Counted from the first letter of the stretch, positions 1 to 9,500 are shown. The stretch is 27,475 nucleotides of DNA from a virus (IMGVR_UViG_3300020459_000924:1-27475), one strand, 5' to 3'. The notes: generated by a model from the sequence alone, not told the origin. A program made the numbers and translations.

Positions 1-753
1 AACAACAATACTAACCCTACCGCCAGTTCCATCACCATTAATGGCGACGTTATCGTAAGTGCCGTTGTTGTAACCAGTACCAGCAGCAGTAATAACAATA
101 GTGTCAATTTCACCCTCCACTGCGTTAGTTTTCACTGCATCATTAGTAAAGACAGGCATGTAGTCATTACTAAAGAATTTAAGAACAGATGCAACTGGAA
201 TAGTATACATATACTTCCATCTATAACCATCACCAGTAGTAACAATAGAGGTAGAAGTACCAGTAGGTTCAACCGTAGAAGGTTTTCCGTTAGGATCGCT
301 AGGAGAAGTACCGTTATAGATGCACTTATAAACTTGATACTGAGAATTTACAACGTAAAAGTCAGAGTCATATAGTTTAGTAGCACCAGAAGCAGCAGTT
401 TTACTTGGAGAATAGTCATGTCTATACATGTCATAGGTGAAACCTAGACCACCAGTAGTTTGTTCTGGAGAAACCCAGTCAATTCTACGAGAGACTTGAA
501 CAGTATCAGAAGCGAGGACTCTCTTCAACGATATCATGTCATCGTAAGAACCCGAAAATTCGGAGAATGAATCGACTGCCTGTGGAGGCGAGTTTTCATT
601 ATCCCACGTTTGCGGTCTACCTATAAAAAGATAAACACGATCTCGTGTTGCACCTGCAGCTGTATCGCTTTGGGTTGCGTCTGGACCTTCGAGAGCCTTA
701 ATAAATTTTAATGCCGAAAAAATCCTAAATTGATCAGTTAATAGAGCTGCCAT
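1..753 (-). CDS. 8: Baseplate wedge protein, T4 gp8-like (C-terminal end cut by window edge)
   Basis: The frame opens at ATG 753 and runs 251 codons off the left edge without a stop. An in-frame TAG lies two codons upstream, so this is the only plausible start. Residues 43-61 (IGRPQTW...NENSPPQAVDS), the RRIDW at 89-93, VYKC at 141-144 and GDGYRWKYMYTIP at 174-186 match, in order, the corresponding blocks of T4 gp8 as I remember them (FGRSEPW...PPYPTDS, RRDW, VYRC, EPGDGYVWEYLFEIP). T4 gp8 is 334 residues and forms part of the wedge that assembles into the contractile-tail baseplate. Residues 215-251 carry an extra 'ITAAGTGY...INGDGTGG' segment resembling the Gly-rich GSGY repeats of the upstream giant gene. 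T4 gp8 lacks this, so the protein is probably longer than its T4 counterpart. It has its own late promoter box at 780-787. Family assignment is good; the missing C-terminus cannot be judged. Confidence 0.85.
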   Translation of the reverse strand, partial: MAALLTDQFRIFSALKFIKALEGPDATQSDTAAGATRDRVYLFIGRPQTWDNENSPPQAVDSFSEFSGSYDDMISLKRVLASDTVQVSRRIDWVSPEQTTGGLGFTYDMYRHDYSPSKTAASGATKLYDSDFYVVNSQYQVYKCIYNGTSPSDPNGKPSTVEPTGTSTSIVTTGDGYRWKYMYTIPVASVLKFFSNDYMPVFTNDAVKTNAVEGEIDTIVITAAGTGYNNGTYDNVAINGDGTGGRVSIVV

Positions 754-754
754 T

Positions 755-775
755 TCCTAGTGACTATTGTCCTCT
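755..775 (-). promoter_or_regulatory. Poorly spaced ribosome-binding candidates for gp8 gene
   Basis: Two Shine-Dalgarno-like strings precede the ATG at 753: AGGA at 758-755, only one base from the start, and AGAGGA at 775-770, sixteen bases away. Neither has the usual 5-9 base spacing. The start itself is still secure because of the in-frame TAG just upstream. The two other starts in the window have no clear purine-rich site at all. Confidence 0.35.
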
Positions 776-779
776 TGTT

Positions 780-787
780 TATTTATG
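780..787 (-). promoter_or_regulatory. T4-type late promoter box (CATAAATA) for gp8 gene
   Basis: Read on the minus strand, the 35-base gap between the 1494-residue gene and the gp8 gene contains CATAAATA, one base off the T4 late consensus TATAAATA. Cyanophage late boxes are known to relax the first base. The box ends 26 bases before the ATG, so a late transcript would have a leader of roughly 20 bases. The same octamer, with a preceding A and a following A, occurs at the other wide junction (6527-6534), which argues against chance. T4-like late promoters have no -35 element and depend on a phage sigma factor. Confidence 0.65.
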
Positions 788-788
788 T

Positions 789-3700
789 CTATTTGGAACG
801 AACTGTTGTTGAATACTCGATTCGTTTGATTCTATAATTTGCTCCACTATTACCAGATGCATTTTCACCACCCAATATTGCTTGTGCAGATGCACCAGCT
901 CCAGTAGTATCTCCTGCAGCATTAGTAAACTGTACTGTTGGATGAAGGGCATAGAACCCATCAACACTTTGTACTATTCCAAATCCACCACTAGTGAGAG
1001 TAATATCCTTTACTTGGTCACCAGCAGTTGTCATATTAACAATACCAGTTGCTGTTATATCTCCGATGTCTTCAACAACTAGTGTTGGTGCAGCAGTATA
1101 GTTAGTTCCTGGATTCTGCATAACAAAATCTATTACAGTTGTATTGTATGAAAATTCATATAAGTAACCGTTCACGCCTTTATTAACATCACCCGTATTA
1201 TACGGAACAATATCTTTAAGTTGTAAAATAGAATCTACTGGATTCCAAGAAACAACTGTTCCTCTAACGCCAGAAACAGAACCAGTAACAATCTCATTAA
1301 CACCAAATGATAGACCATTACCCACTGATGGATCTAGGTATAGATTAACAAGTGCCTCATGTTCTACACCATCAGTCAATGTTCCTGCTGCACTAATAGT
1401 TGCGTATTTAAACGGAATAGCAGCATCTTTAATCTGGTCACCAACTTGGAATAAGGTTGTGTTTTGACCACCAAGTGTTTCTTCAATACCATATAACGAA
1501 CTGTAAATACCACCATCAAGATTAATTTGATTTTCAAATGTTGTACTAGTATTAACCAAATCAATAATACCATCTCCAGCACCATCTAATTCATCATTAT
1601 CTTCAAACTTCTTATCTATCATAAGACCGATAGGAACCGTCAAGGTAACAATACCTGGTCCTCCAAGATCATCTAATAGAACGTGGGGATTAAATCCACC
1701 AGTAGCACTATTGGCAACACCTGCATCAAATTGAACGATTGCATCTTCAGTAGATGGTCTACCACCATCAATAAATGCCAATTCATCAACTTCAAATGTA
1801 ACTAAAAGTTCTCTTGTAAATTTATTAAAGTCATAAACTTTAGCAATTTTATTACTAGCATTCTCAACCTTTCTAATAACTCTATCACCGACATTAAATT
1901 CATATGCTGATGAACCATCAGGATTGTTCTGTCCGATATCAAGAATAACTCTTTGGTCATAATTAAAGTTTACACCTCTAGTTAATCCAGAAAATTTACC
2001 TGCAGCCTTATTGGTATAAGCTATAGTTTCCTTATTAAGAATGATTGTACCAGAACCAGGATACGCATCTGTAGAATCAACATATATTGTTGTATCTGCA
2101 GGAGCAACATCTTTAACAAGACCTGTAAGGTAATTAGCACCTGAATTATATGCCTGTCTTGCTCTAGTTTTACGCTTAAGATTAACAAGTTTGGTGAATA
2201 TAACTGATGGTGGATTAACATATCCACTACCAGGGTCTGTAACTATTATTTCACTAATAGAACCTTGAGCGATTCTTGCTTCTGCTTTTGCCCCTATACC
2301 TCCACCACCAGTAATTAGAATATAAGGAGGTTCTTCATAATATTCACCAGAATCAACTATAGAAATATTTTTAACTTGTCCTAATGTATCAACCGAAGCA
2401 GCACCTTCAGCACCTTGTCCACCACCACCTTCAAATATAAGAGTTGGTGGAGTTGAATATTCTCTACCACCATTCATTAAAGAAAGACCAGTAATTGTTT
2501 GTACTATAGGGCTACCAGTAGCACCACTACCTTCTCCACCTAAAATTCTTGCTGTAGCAGCACCAAAATAGTTATCACCCATTTTAGTCATCTTAACATA
2601 ATCAATCTGGCCAGGATTTGCAGCACTTAAAACAATTTCACCTTCTGCTCCACCTGGGAAAATAGATTCTTGTATTGGAAGTGTATCTCCTTCAAATGTA
2701 GGAGAACCATAAAAGCTATTTCCAATTATATAAGGATAAGTGGGATTCCCAGATCCATCCTCAGTCATGAAATATGCATATGTACCGTTAGGATACTCTG
2801 GAGTTACGGCAAATCTACCGTTGTATTCATCAAGAGTTCCTTGATTATCCCAAATATTATCTTCTACTAAATCTCCAAGAACATATCCATCTTGAACAGT
2901 TCTTGTTCCTATTGCAGCAGATGTATAAGCAAAGAAATATAATGCTAATGGTGCATCCACAGGAACGATGAATTTTATCTCTCTGGAAGAAGCTGTATTG
3001 AATCCAGCATTATATGAAGCATACGTTACTTCAGATCCTTCTAACCAATAACTAATACCAACTCCATTATACAAATATGAAGAATCTTGAGGAGTAGATG
3101 ATACATGCCACCCATCTTCTGTTGCAGATAATAACATCTGATTGTTATACATCGATGCATCATTCTGTTGGAAAATATATGTATTACCTCTTAAAAGATT
3201 TAAGAATGAAATCTGACTACCATCATAATTGTAAGTACCATTAGCAAGAGTTACTGCATAAGTTACAGTTGCTGGTGTGGTAATTTGTGGTCTTGCACCT
3301 GCTATTTCAGCACCTGTTTTTAATCTATATCCAGTCGATTCCCTTGCAGATACACCACTAGAATTATATCCATAAGGACCATAAATTGGATAACCATCAT
3401 AAGACATACCCAAGATCTTAGAGTGTCCATCAGCATGTCTACTGTAATCTGGTGAAGCACCACCAGCATAATAATCAGTAATATAATAATCATTAGTTGG
3501 TGTATGATCCTCAACAGTAGGATCTAATATCATATATCCTTCGTGACCTGCATACCCAGACATATATCTATGATTCTTACAATAATAATAGATACGATTA
3601 GACTCATCACTATTCATAATGAATAGAGGTTGCATCTCATTCTCATAATCTGTAGATGGTGCAGCACTAGCACCTGTACTATTATAATAAAGAGTGCCTC

Positions 3701-5273
3701 CATTTAATAAACCATCCTGTGTAGTACTGAACTGCATAGGATGACCATCTACATGATGATGTCCAGGAGAATTAGTAGCATCAGATTGATTCCATATAAT
3801 CAAATAATTTGATTGTACTTTAATATTTTCAGGAGAAAGATAATACTGTCCTGGAACAAATGGACCAAATTCGTCAGAATCTACACCAAAATCAATATAG
3901 AAAATACCATTAGGGAATGTTGTTACTGGTTCTGCAATTCTAAAACTAAAACCAGTAGAACCTAAAAGTACATCATCTTCAGTAAATGTATTTTTAAGAT
4001 CTCTTAGATATACATGTGTAATTACTCCTAGATTATTCTTTACAACCTTTGCAATTTCTCCTCTAGCATTGCCACCAATCTCATCTACTGTTCTACCAAC
4101 TTCAACAGTTCCTAATGTTTCATCAACATTTTCAACTTGCAACATTACATTATCAAATTCTACTTTAATATTCCAAACAAATTGTTGTTGCTTACCCCAT
4201 TCAAAGACACCATTTTTAGAAGCAAATTCATTAACAGTTTTACTCGATTGATATAAATATTGATTTCCATCAATTACTGCATCATAGGCATTGCTATTTT
4301 TAATATGAGTATGTTTTACAGCATCTATTGTAAATCCTGGAGGTGGACTTCCATCTGGACCCCATTCTGGTGTATGAACTAATCCACCGTTTGCCAATAT
4401 ACCAGTAACTTTATCTAATTGTTCTTCTCTAGTATCAGGATCTGGTACATCTTTACCTCCCCTATAAATAAATTCTTGATTAAAAGTACGATCTATTAAT
4501 GCTTCGCCAATGGTAACTGCACCAGAGGTTGCAGATTTAAATGTATGAACAGTTGTATTAGATGCTGGTGCTGTTGATAATACTTGTACTGTAATTGTTG
4601 TGGAAGTAGTAGAAAGTATTGGTATAGCAGTGTTACATACTGGATCACCTGTACGAGGATATGTGTGATCTGTTGCGTGATTATCTTCAGCACAAGTAAA
4701 TGTTAATGAATTAGTTGCTATTCTAATACGTTCACCTACAATATGAGTATGACTACCAATGGTCATTTCCATCAAACCACTAGTAGGATTATAATTAATT
4801 AGACCAGGTGTATATTGTTTAAAATCAGCACCAACTCCACCTCCAGGTGCTCGTTCATCTATAAGTGGTGTTGGTTTTGGATGATTATCAGAAGTGATAG
4901 TTATCCTATCTGAGTTAGTAGTAAACGTTCCTGCAGTTGGGGAATTTGGATGAGTCTGCCATATCTTGTTAATATCAAATGAAGTAACAACATTAGGAGT
5001 ATCCTGAGATGGAATTATCTGTAACCTTAAAGGATCGTATCCTTTACCTCTTTCTAAAACTCTAACGTGTATTATCTTACCAGAATCATCATCAATAATT
5101 GGATACAATAATGCTGCCTGATCAGGAGTACCACAACCAGTAATAGTTAAACGTGGAGGATCTGCTTGAGAGTATGAATCTCCTCCGTCAACTACTCTTA
5201 CTGCACGAACACCAAATATCTTATCGAAAATAGGTTCAATTACAGCACCACTACCAGGAACAGTTCTTGCCAT
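789..5273 (-). CDS. Large mosaic virion protein with cupredoxin-like, YHYH and Gly-rich repeat domains (1494 aa)
   Basis: A multi-domain structural protein, probably baseplate-associated or a fibre component because it sits directly upstream of gp8. Order of parts: one C/D/YPR repeat (about residues 154-258); a cupredoxin-like domain (465-580) with H511, C565, H568 and M571; a YHYH domain beginning near residue 610 (HSKILGMSYDGYPIYGPYG); a second cupredoxin-like domain (660-795) with its ligands lost; the rest of the YHYH domain (to about 845); three or four GSGY-type Gly-rich repeats (879-1028); then about 460 residues of beta-rich sequence, with a weak EF-hand-like string (DGAGDGIID) near residue 1230. 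It starts six bases after the 408-residue gene stops, has no clear ribosome-binding site, and an in-frame TAA lies two codons upstream, so translational coupling is likely. I see no signal peptide, membrane segment or enzyme catalytic motif. The virion assignment is inferred from module content and position. Confidence 0.85.
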   Translation of the reverse strand: MARTVPGSGAVIEPIFDKIFGVRAVRVVDGGDSYSQADPPRLTITGCGTPDQAALLYPIIDDDSGKIIHVRVLERGKGYDPLRLQIIPSQDTPNVVTSFDINKIWQTHPNSPTAGTFTTNSDRITITSDNHPKPTPLIDERAPGGGVGADFKQYTPGLINYNPTSGLMEMTIGSHTHIVGERIRIATNSLTFTCAEDNHATDHTYPRTGDPVCNTAIPILSTTSTTITVQVLSTAPASNTTVHTFKSATSGAVTIGEALIDRTFNQEFIYRGGKDVPDPDTREEQLDKVTGILANGGLVHTPEWGPDGSPPPGFTIDAVKHTHIKNSNAYDAVIDGNQYLYQSSKTVNEFASKNGVFEWGKQQQFVWNIKVEFDNVMLQVENVDETLGTVEVGRTVDEIGGNARGEIAKVVKNNLGVITHVYLRDLKNTFTEDDVLLGSTGFSFRIAEPVTTFPNGIFYIDFGVDSDEFGPFVPGQYYLSPENIKVQSNYLIIWNQSDATNSPGHHHVDGHPMQFSTTQDGLLNGGTLYYNSTGASAAPSTDYENEMQPLFIMNSDESNRIYYYCKNHRYMSGYAGHEGYMILDPTVEDHTPTNDYYITDYYAGGASPDYSRHADGHSKILGMSYDGYPIYGPYGYNSSGVSARESTGYRLKTGAEIAGARPQITTPATVTYAVTLANGTYNYDGSQISFLNLLRGNTYIFQQNDASMYNNQMLLSATEDGWHVSSTPQDSSYLYNGVGISYWLEGSEVTYASYNAGFNTASSREIKFIVPVDAPLALYFFAYTSAAIGTRTVQDGYVLGDLVEDNIWDNQGTLDEYNGRFAVTPEYPNGTYAYFMTEDGSGNPTYPYIIGNSFYGSPTFEGDTLPIQESIFPGGAEGEIVLSAANPGQIDYVKMTKMGDNYFGAATARILGGEGSGATGSPIVQTITGLSLMNGGREYSTPPTLIFEGGGGQGAEGAASVDTLGQVKNISIVDSGEYYEEPPYILITGGGGIGAKAEARIAQGSISEIIVTDPGSGYVNPPSVIFTKLVNLKRKTRARQAYNSGANYLTGLVKDVAPADTTIYVDSTDAYPGSGTIILNKETIAYTNKAAGKFSGLTRGVNFNYDQRVILDIGQNNPDGSSAYEFNVGDRVIRKVENASNKIAKVYDFNKFTRELLVTFEVDELAFIDGGRPSTEDAIVQFDAGVANSATGGFNPHVLLDDLGGPGIVTLTVPIGLMIDKKFEDNDELDGAGDGIIDLVNTSTTFENQINLDGGIYSSLYGIEETLGGQNTTLFQVGDQIKDAAIPFKYATISAAGTLTDGVEHEALVNLYLDPSVGNGLSFGVNEIVTGSVSGVRGTVVSWNPVDSILQLKDIVPYNTGDVNKGVNGYLYEFSYNTTVIDFVMQNPGTNYTAAPTLVVEDIGDITATGIVNMTTAGDQVKDITLTSGGFGIVQSVDGFYALHPTVQFTNAAGDTTGAGASAQAILGGENASGNSGANYRIKRIEYSTTVRSK
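2190..2639 (-). repeat. Gly-rich GSGY repeats in the 1494-aa protein
   Basis: Residues 879-1028 hold three to four tandem units of about 40-50 residues. Each has a beta-strand pair around 'NGGREYSTPP', 'DSGEYYEEPP' or 'DPGSGYVNPP', and the units alternate with stretches such as 'FEGGGGQGAEG' or 'TGGGGIGAKAEA'. This is the same unit seen at both ends and in the middle of the giant protein, so the module is shared between neighbouring genes. A structural spacer or beta-solenoid role is inferred. Confidence 0.75.
2739..3446 (-). other. YHYH domain, split by an inserted domain
   Basis: The first half (near residues 610-655) has HSKILGMSYDGYPIYGPYGYN. This matches the Pfam YHYH family hallmark of a His followed by a G-x-x-x-D-G-x-PIYGPYG strand. 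The second half (797-845) has 'LDEYNGRFAVTPEYPNGTYAYF' and 'YPYIIGNSFYG'. The two halves align with the contiguous YHYH domain of the giant protein (26230-26605), where 'DQYNGRF.KTPDFPNGNYCYF' follows the first half after only about 70 residues. Here roughly 135 cupredoxin-like residues intervene. The function of YHYH domains is not established. Confidence 0.8.
2889..3296 (-). other. Degenerate cupredoxin-like domain inserted in the YHYH domain
   Basis: Residues about 660-795 follow the same strand plan as the other two cupredoxin-like domains: a 'LLRGNTYIF' strand, a '.NQMLLSATEDG' segment, and a final 'PLALYFFAYTSAAIGTRTV' hairpin. By alignment to the intact domain at 3534-3881, the four expected copper ligands are all replaced: His by N711, Cys by A782, His by S785, Met by I788. 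The fold is probably kept while metal binding is lost. Confidence 0.6.
3534..3881 (-). other. Cupredoxin-like domain with full copper-ligand set
   Basis: Residues about 465-580. A hydrophobic strand 'NYLIIWNQSD' is followed by a His-rich segment 'GHHHVDGHPMQFSTTQDG' and a closing hairpin 'IYYYCKNHRYMSGYAG'. H511, C565, H568 and M571 give the His...Cys-x2-His-x2-Met order of a type-1 copper site. The spacing resembles amicyanin more than plastocyanin. Three further His residues just before H511 are unusual. Copper binding is a prediction from residues only. Confidence 0.6.
4500..4815 (-). repeat. Single C/D/YPR repeat in the 1494-aa protein
   Basis: One complete unit: a 'YNPTSGLMEMTIGSH' start, the core 'LTFTCAEDNHATDHTYPR' at 4653-4700, then 'TAIPI...TITVQVL' and a closing 'THTF.SA'-like tail. 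It is the twenty-first copy in the window; the other twenty lie in the giant protein. Its post-core segment (DPVCNTAIPI) is closest by eye to the first copy of the giant (DPVHNTAIAI at 17775-17812). Confidence 0.85.
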
Positions 5274-5279
5274 ATCTTA

Positions 5280-6506
5280 TTAACCGATTACGTTTATAGT
5301 ACCATTCATAGCAGCGTGTAATGTACACTGATAATAAAGAATAGATGGTGCGTCCATTGGAACTGTCCAATAAAGAACAGCAGTGCCACTACCAGTCTGA
5401 CCAGTAGTATATGGGTTACCACTTAGACCTTGACTACTCTGTATTCTAAATGGGTGTGCAGATGATTGAACAGTATTATCAAAAGCGTACGTCATACCTT
5501 TCATAACAGAAAGAGTTGCATCAGCAGTTGCAGATGAAAATCCAGGTCCAGCAAATGTATAATCAGATGAACCAGAAGCATTTACTTCCCACCAAGTAAT
5601 AGGACTACGAGTAACAACCCAGTTACTACCATTATAAAATAACGAATCTCCTTGCACTAAACCACCAACATCAGTGTCAGTTAGAGAAGAAAGTGTAGTT
5701 GTTAAACTACCACTAAAATCCAATGTTATAGTATCACCAACTACAGTCGTAGTAATGTTTGTTCCACCAGCAATAGTTAACGTATCAGTCTGACTATTGG
5801 CAGTTGTAGAACCAGTATCACCAGCAACAGTGGCAAATAAGTTTACGGAACTAACTCCAGCAGCATCATCGCCTGGCTTCCATTTAGAAGCAGTTGAATC
5901 CCATTTTAAAACTTGATTATTTGTAGGAGCAACAGTTGTTGTATCAATGTCCGAAAACAAATCAACACTAGAATACTCTGTTGCTATTTTTGCTCTTACA
6001 TCACCAACACCACCTGTAGTGATATTAATGTTAACATATGGATTATCATCACCATCTACAGTAAAGAAGAATCCACCATAAGATGCAGCAGAAGGTGCAT
6101 TACCTAATGCTGGAAATTCATTTTTATACCCTAATCTCGTGGGGAAGTCGATATCTCCAGTTGCACCATCAAAAGTAGCAGTAACACTGCCAGCAGAGAT
6201 AGTGACATCGCCTGTCCCATTGGGAGCGAGAGCAATGTTTCCATTAGTTGAGGATACGATAGAATTTCCATTTACATCTAATGCAGCTGTTAATGTCGTA
6301 AGATCCATCGGAATGAAATTACTGCCATTATAGCGTAATACTTGTCCAACAGCAGGGTTTGTGACACTAAGTTGGATGTTAGTACCATTACCGATTGCCG
6401 AATATATCTCATTAAAATTATCGTTAACCTTGTCGCCTCCACCACGGAGGGTATCCCCCGTGTTGTCATTCGCTACCGTACCAAGATTTAGTGATTGCTT
6501 AGCCAT
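5280..6506 (-). CDS. Virion structural protein with C-terminal cupredoxin-like domain (408 aa)
   Basis: The N-terminus (QSLNLGTVANDNTGDTLR...KVNDNFNEIYSAIG) is a module I associate with the start of fibre and baseplate proteins in marine myoviruses, probably for attachment or trimerisation. The middle (about 60-320) is Thr/Ser/Gly-rich beta sequence with repeated 'VLRYNGSNF', 'VLKWDSTASKWKPGDDAAG' and 'LFYNGSNWV' strings. These resemble phage tail-fibre segments that punctuate a trimeric shaft. The C-terminal 85 residues form a cupredoxin-like domain with H351, C394, H397 and M400. An in-frame TAG two codons upstream fixes the ATG. A late promoter box lies at 6527-6534, and the next gene begins six bases after the stop. 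The 'HPFRI...CTLHAAM' C-terminus is what makes the protein unusual. Virion location is inferred from the module and neighbours; the exact role is unknown. Confidence 0.85.
   Translation of the reverse strand: MAKQSLNLGTVANDNTGDTLRGGGDKVNDNFNEIYSAIGNGTNIQLSVTNPAVGQVLRYNGSNFIPMDLTTLTAALDVNGNSIVSSTNGNIALAPNGTGDVTISAGSVTATFDGATGDIDFPTRLGYKNEFPALGNAPSAASYGGFFFTVDGDDNPYVNINITTGGVGDVRAKIATEYSSVDLFSDIDTTTVAPTNNQVLKWDSTASKWKPGDDAAGVSSVNLFATVAGDTGSTTANSQTDTLTIAGGTNITTTVVGDTITLDFSGSLTTTLSSLTDTDVGGLVQGDSLFYNGSNWVVTRSPITWWEVNASGSSDYTFAGPGFSSATADATLSVMKGMTYAFDNTVQSSAHPFRIQSSQGLSGNPYTTGQTGSGTAVLYWTVPMDAPSILYYQCTLHAAMNGTINVIG
5283..5534 (-). other. Cupredoxin-like C-terminal domain with full copper-ligand set
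   Basis: Residues about 325-408. A strand 'MKGMTYAFDNTV' is followed by 'SSAHPFRIQSSQG', a 'GTAVLYWTVP.DAP' strand and the terminal hairpin 'ILYYQCTLHAAMNGTINV'. The ligands are H351, C394, H397 and M400, spaced Cys-x2-His-x2-Met as in the 1494-residue neighbour's first domain. The hairpin ends the protein, so the domain would sit at the C-terminal tip. Confidence 0.65.
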
Positions 6507-6526
6507 TATCTGCTACAATTTTTAGT

Positions 6527-6534
6527 TATTTATG
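6527..6534 (-). promoter_or_regulatory. T4-type late promoter box (CATAAATA) for the 408-aa gene
   Basis: On the minus strand CATAAATA overlaps the TAA stop of the giant gene and ends 20 bases before the ATG at 6506. It is identical to the box before gp8. Expected initiation about seven bases downstream would leave a leader near 13 bases with no recognisable ribosome-binding site. The location lets the 408/1494 pair be transcribed independently of the >20-kb giant gene. Confidence 0.65.
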
Positions 6535-9500
6535 TTAATACTTCAGGGTCTACTAACTCTTCACCATATAGTGAAAGGTCAGGAGCAGTCCAATCATCAG
6601 GAACTGATGTCTCAACATCAATGTTAGGAGTGTTGTATCCAGTTCCAGCATTATTAATGACCACTCCACCAACACCAACTAGTGCATTAATATCTCCTTC
6701 AAAACCAGATATAGAGTCAACTCTAACATTTGGTCTACTTGTGTATCCAGATCCACCTGAAGTGACCTGTACGCTATTGATAAACCCTGATGTTAGATTT
6801 GCTTGTCCTTGTGCATTCTGTCCGAATACGGAACCAAGATAATCAAATGTGATTAAAGAGTTTGAAGATTCAATAACAGCAACTTCTCTATCTGATGTCT
6901 CACCTTGGATGTCAATAAAGTCACCAGGTTCGATAGGTGGAATAACTTCAGCAGCATCAACGTCTGCCTCAGAACCAACGTAGGAGAATCCAACGAATGT
7001 AGAACCTACACGAGGAATCTCAGAGAAGATGATACGTGAACCAACCAATTCAAAACCAACGCCTGGTTCCTGAATAACACCGTTAAGTGAAACGATGATA
7101 TTATTCTCAGGTCTAATAGTTGTAGACTGAACACCATCTGTAAGCGTTAGTGAGTAGAATACATCATTACGCTTGAGGTTGAATGACTGACGTAAGGAGT
7201 CAAACTCGAATGAGATATCATCCAATTGTCTCAACTTACCTACGTAGAATCCTGTGAAGGATGCACCTAGTTCTGGTGGTTCTGTAAACTCTATAGAGTC
7301 AGAGAACGCTGTATATGCGTTAGCTGCACCTGGAGGTTGTAGAATACCATTAACGAATACGAGGAGATGTCCAGCTGGATCTGGTAGGTACTGAGTACCA
7401 TTACCTGTGGTAAGTTTGAACGTAGTTTGAACACCATCAAATCCTTTGAATGCTCGTTTAACACGTGCGAGAAGTGCAACTTTATTTACTACGATTGCCT
7501 TATAATTATCAGCACTGATAATAGCGTCCTTAGTAACAAACGTTCCTTTAATATCACTTAGATAAACTCTCTTAAGAATACCACTATCACGTATATCCTG
7601 AATTAGAGCAGAACCAACACCAGGTGTCACAACCCTTGTAGTTACGGATGCGTAACCAACTGGGAAGTTATTTCCAACTCCATAATGACCTACGAGATCA
7701 CCATTTGTAAGAGGAGTTCCTTGGAAGTCGGCAATGTACAAGAAGTTATTATCTAAATCAACTTCAGAAATTATTGCGTAATTATCAAAGTCCTGTATAC
7801 CACCAACAACTTTGTAAAGTCTGTTACCAACAGTGAATTCATTCAATCCACTGATGATTGCGATACCCAAGCGTGTATATCCAGCAGATGCGATCCTATC
7901 ACCAACTGATATATCAAAACCATCAAACTTACTAACTTCAATATATTGTCTGGAAACTTCTGGATAAACAACAGAAGTTGTTTCAAATGATCCTTGTAAA
8001 GTTTCAGTATCAACTGTCAGAGTACCACCTGTATTATCAAGTACAGCAGCTTCTGTGCGTATGAATGATGTTGGAGTAGCAGTAGCACCACTGGTGTATG
8101 CCTTGAATGGAACTGACGCACTGAATGTACCCTTAAGGTCTATAATTTGAATACGATCTGTAATTACACTAATTTGTCCTGTTGGTGGTAATTGTGCTCT
8201 ATCAGACTCAACTACATCAAGAGCTGCAAATGTACCAGCATTAACTATCACATCCACGTATCTATAGTTCTCATCTTCCCATATACTATGAACAGTACCT
8301 GTTACAGCATTATCAGATACCTTTCTGATAGTCTCACCTACCCAGAATGGACCATCTGTTATCACAGCATCAAATCTAAATCTCTTATAAATCTGAACAA
8401 TCTGACCTTCATTGACAGTCATGTTTTCTAATTCCGCATATGCACCACTGTTAAGTCCATATAAGTAATCAGAATCATTTAATCCACCACCCAAACCAAC
8501 TGGTAGATTTCTAGTTCCATATGTGTAAGTAGGTACAGTAATACCATTATTAATAGTGATATTAGTGTAGAATGTATCTAAACCTAGTTGTCCTTTTAGG
8601 ATATCTAAGTTACTTCTGATACATCTAGTTACTGTTTTATTTGAATAGTTTGATGCCGATGCAGAATCAAAGTACTTAATATAACTTGCAGCAGGTGAAG
8701 GTGATGTAAGTGTATCACTTATTGCCTCACTTGTATAAGTTTCTAAAGCACTTAACGCATAGGTCTTAACATTATACTCAGTGTCTGCATAGAATACTTC
8801 ACCAAGTTGAGATGTGTATGGGTCAATAGTACCAATAGATAATTTAGCACCCCACATATACATACCACTTGCACCATCACCCAAGTATGATAAAGAATTA
8901 GTAGCATCATACATTAAGAATTGAGCACGTAATTCACTAAATCCGAATGATATTGTTGTTGTGATATATGCTCTATACCATCCATTACCATAAGGTACTG
9001 AACCATAAGCATCACCACTTATACCACCTTGAGGTTGGAATAGCGTTCCAGCAGTTCCTGAAGCAAGATCTAAATCAAAGAATACATCTTGCTGACCAAC
9101 TGTACCAGCATCCATAACAAGACCAAATCTAACTTTATTAAACTCATCTCCCTTAAAGAATACTGAGAATGTGTACTGTTGATTATCGTCATCGGTAGCT
9201 GCTCCACCTTCGTCAAACGTATTGTTGGTATCGTCAAACTTGATAGTTCCATCATCCCATGTATCATAAGATGTTAAACTATAGTTTCTGCTAGTATAGT
9301 GGTAACCACTACTTTGGTAAGCAATTAATTTTTCTGCAGTTTGTGTACCATCTGGTGCTTGTGCAAAATCATCACTAATAACAATGTAACCAGGCATCCA
9401 ATCACTTCTAATTGCTTCTGGATTTGTGAATAAGTTAGGTGCGGATACTTGACCTTGAATATTAGATTGTATATTCTTAGCAAACGCAATTGTTCTAACA

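Noticed and set aside
3534-3881. Copper enzyme (oxidase or nitrite reductase)
   Set aside because: Only a mononuclear type-1-like ligand set is visible; there is no second copper centre or catalytic motif.
4463-4470. TATAAATA on the plus strand, a perfect T4 late promoter box
   Set aside because: It is inside and antisense to the 1494-residue gene with no plausible plus-strand gene downstream; such octamers are expected by chance in AT-rich DNA.
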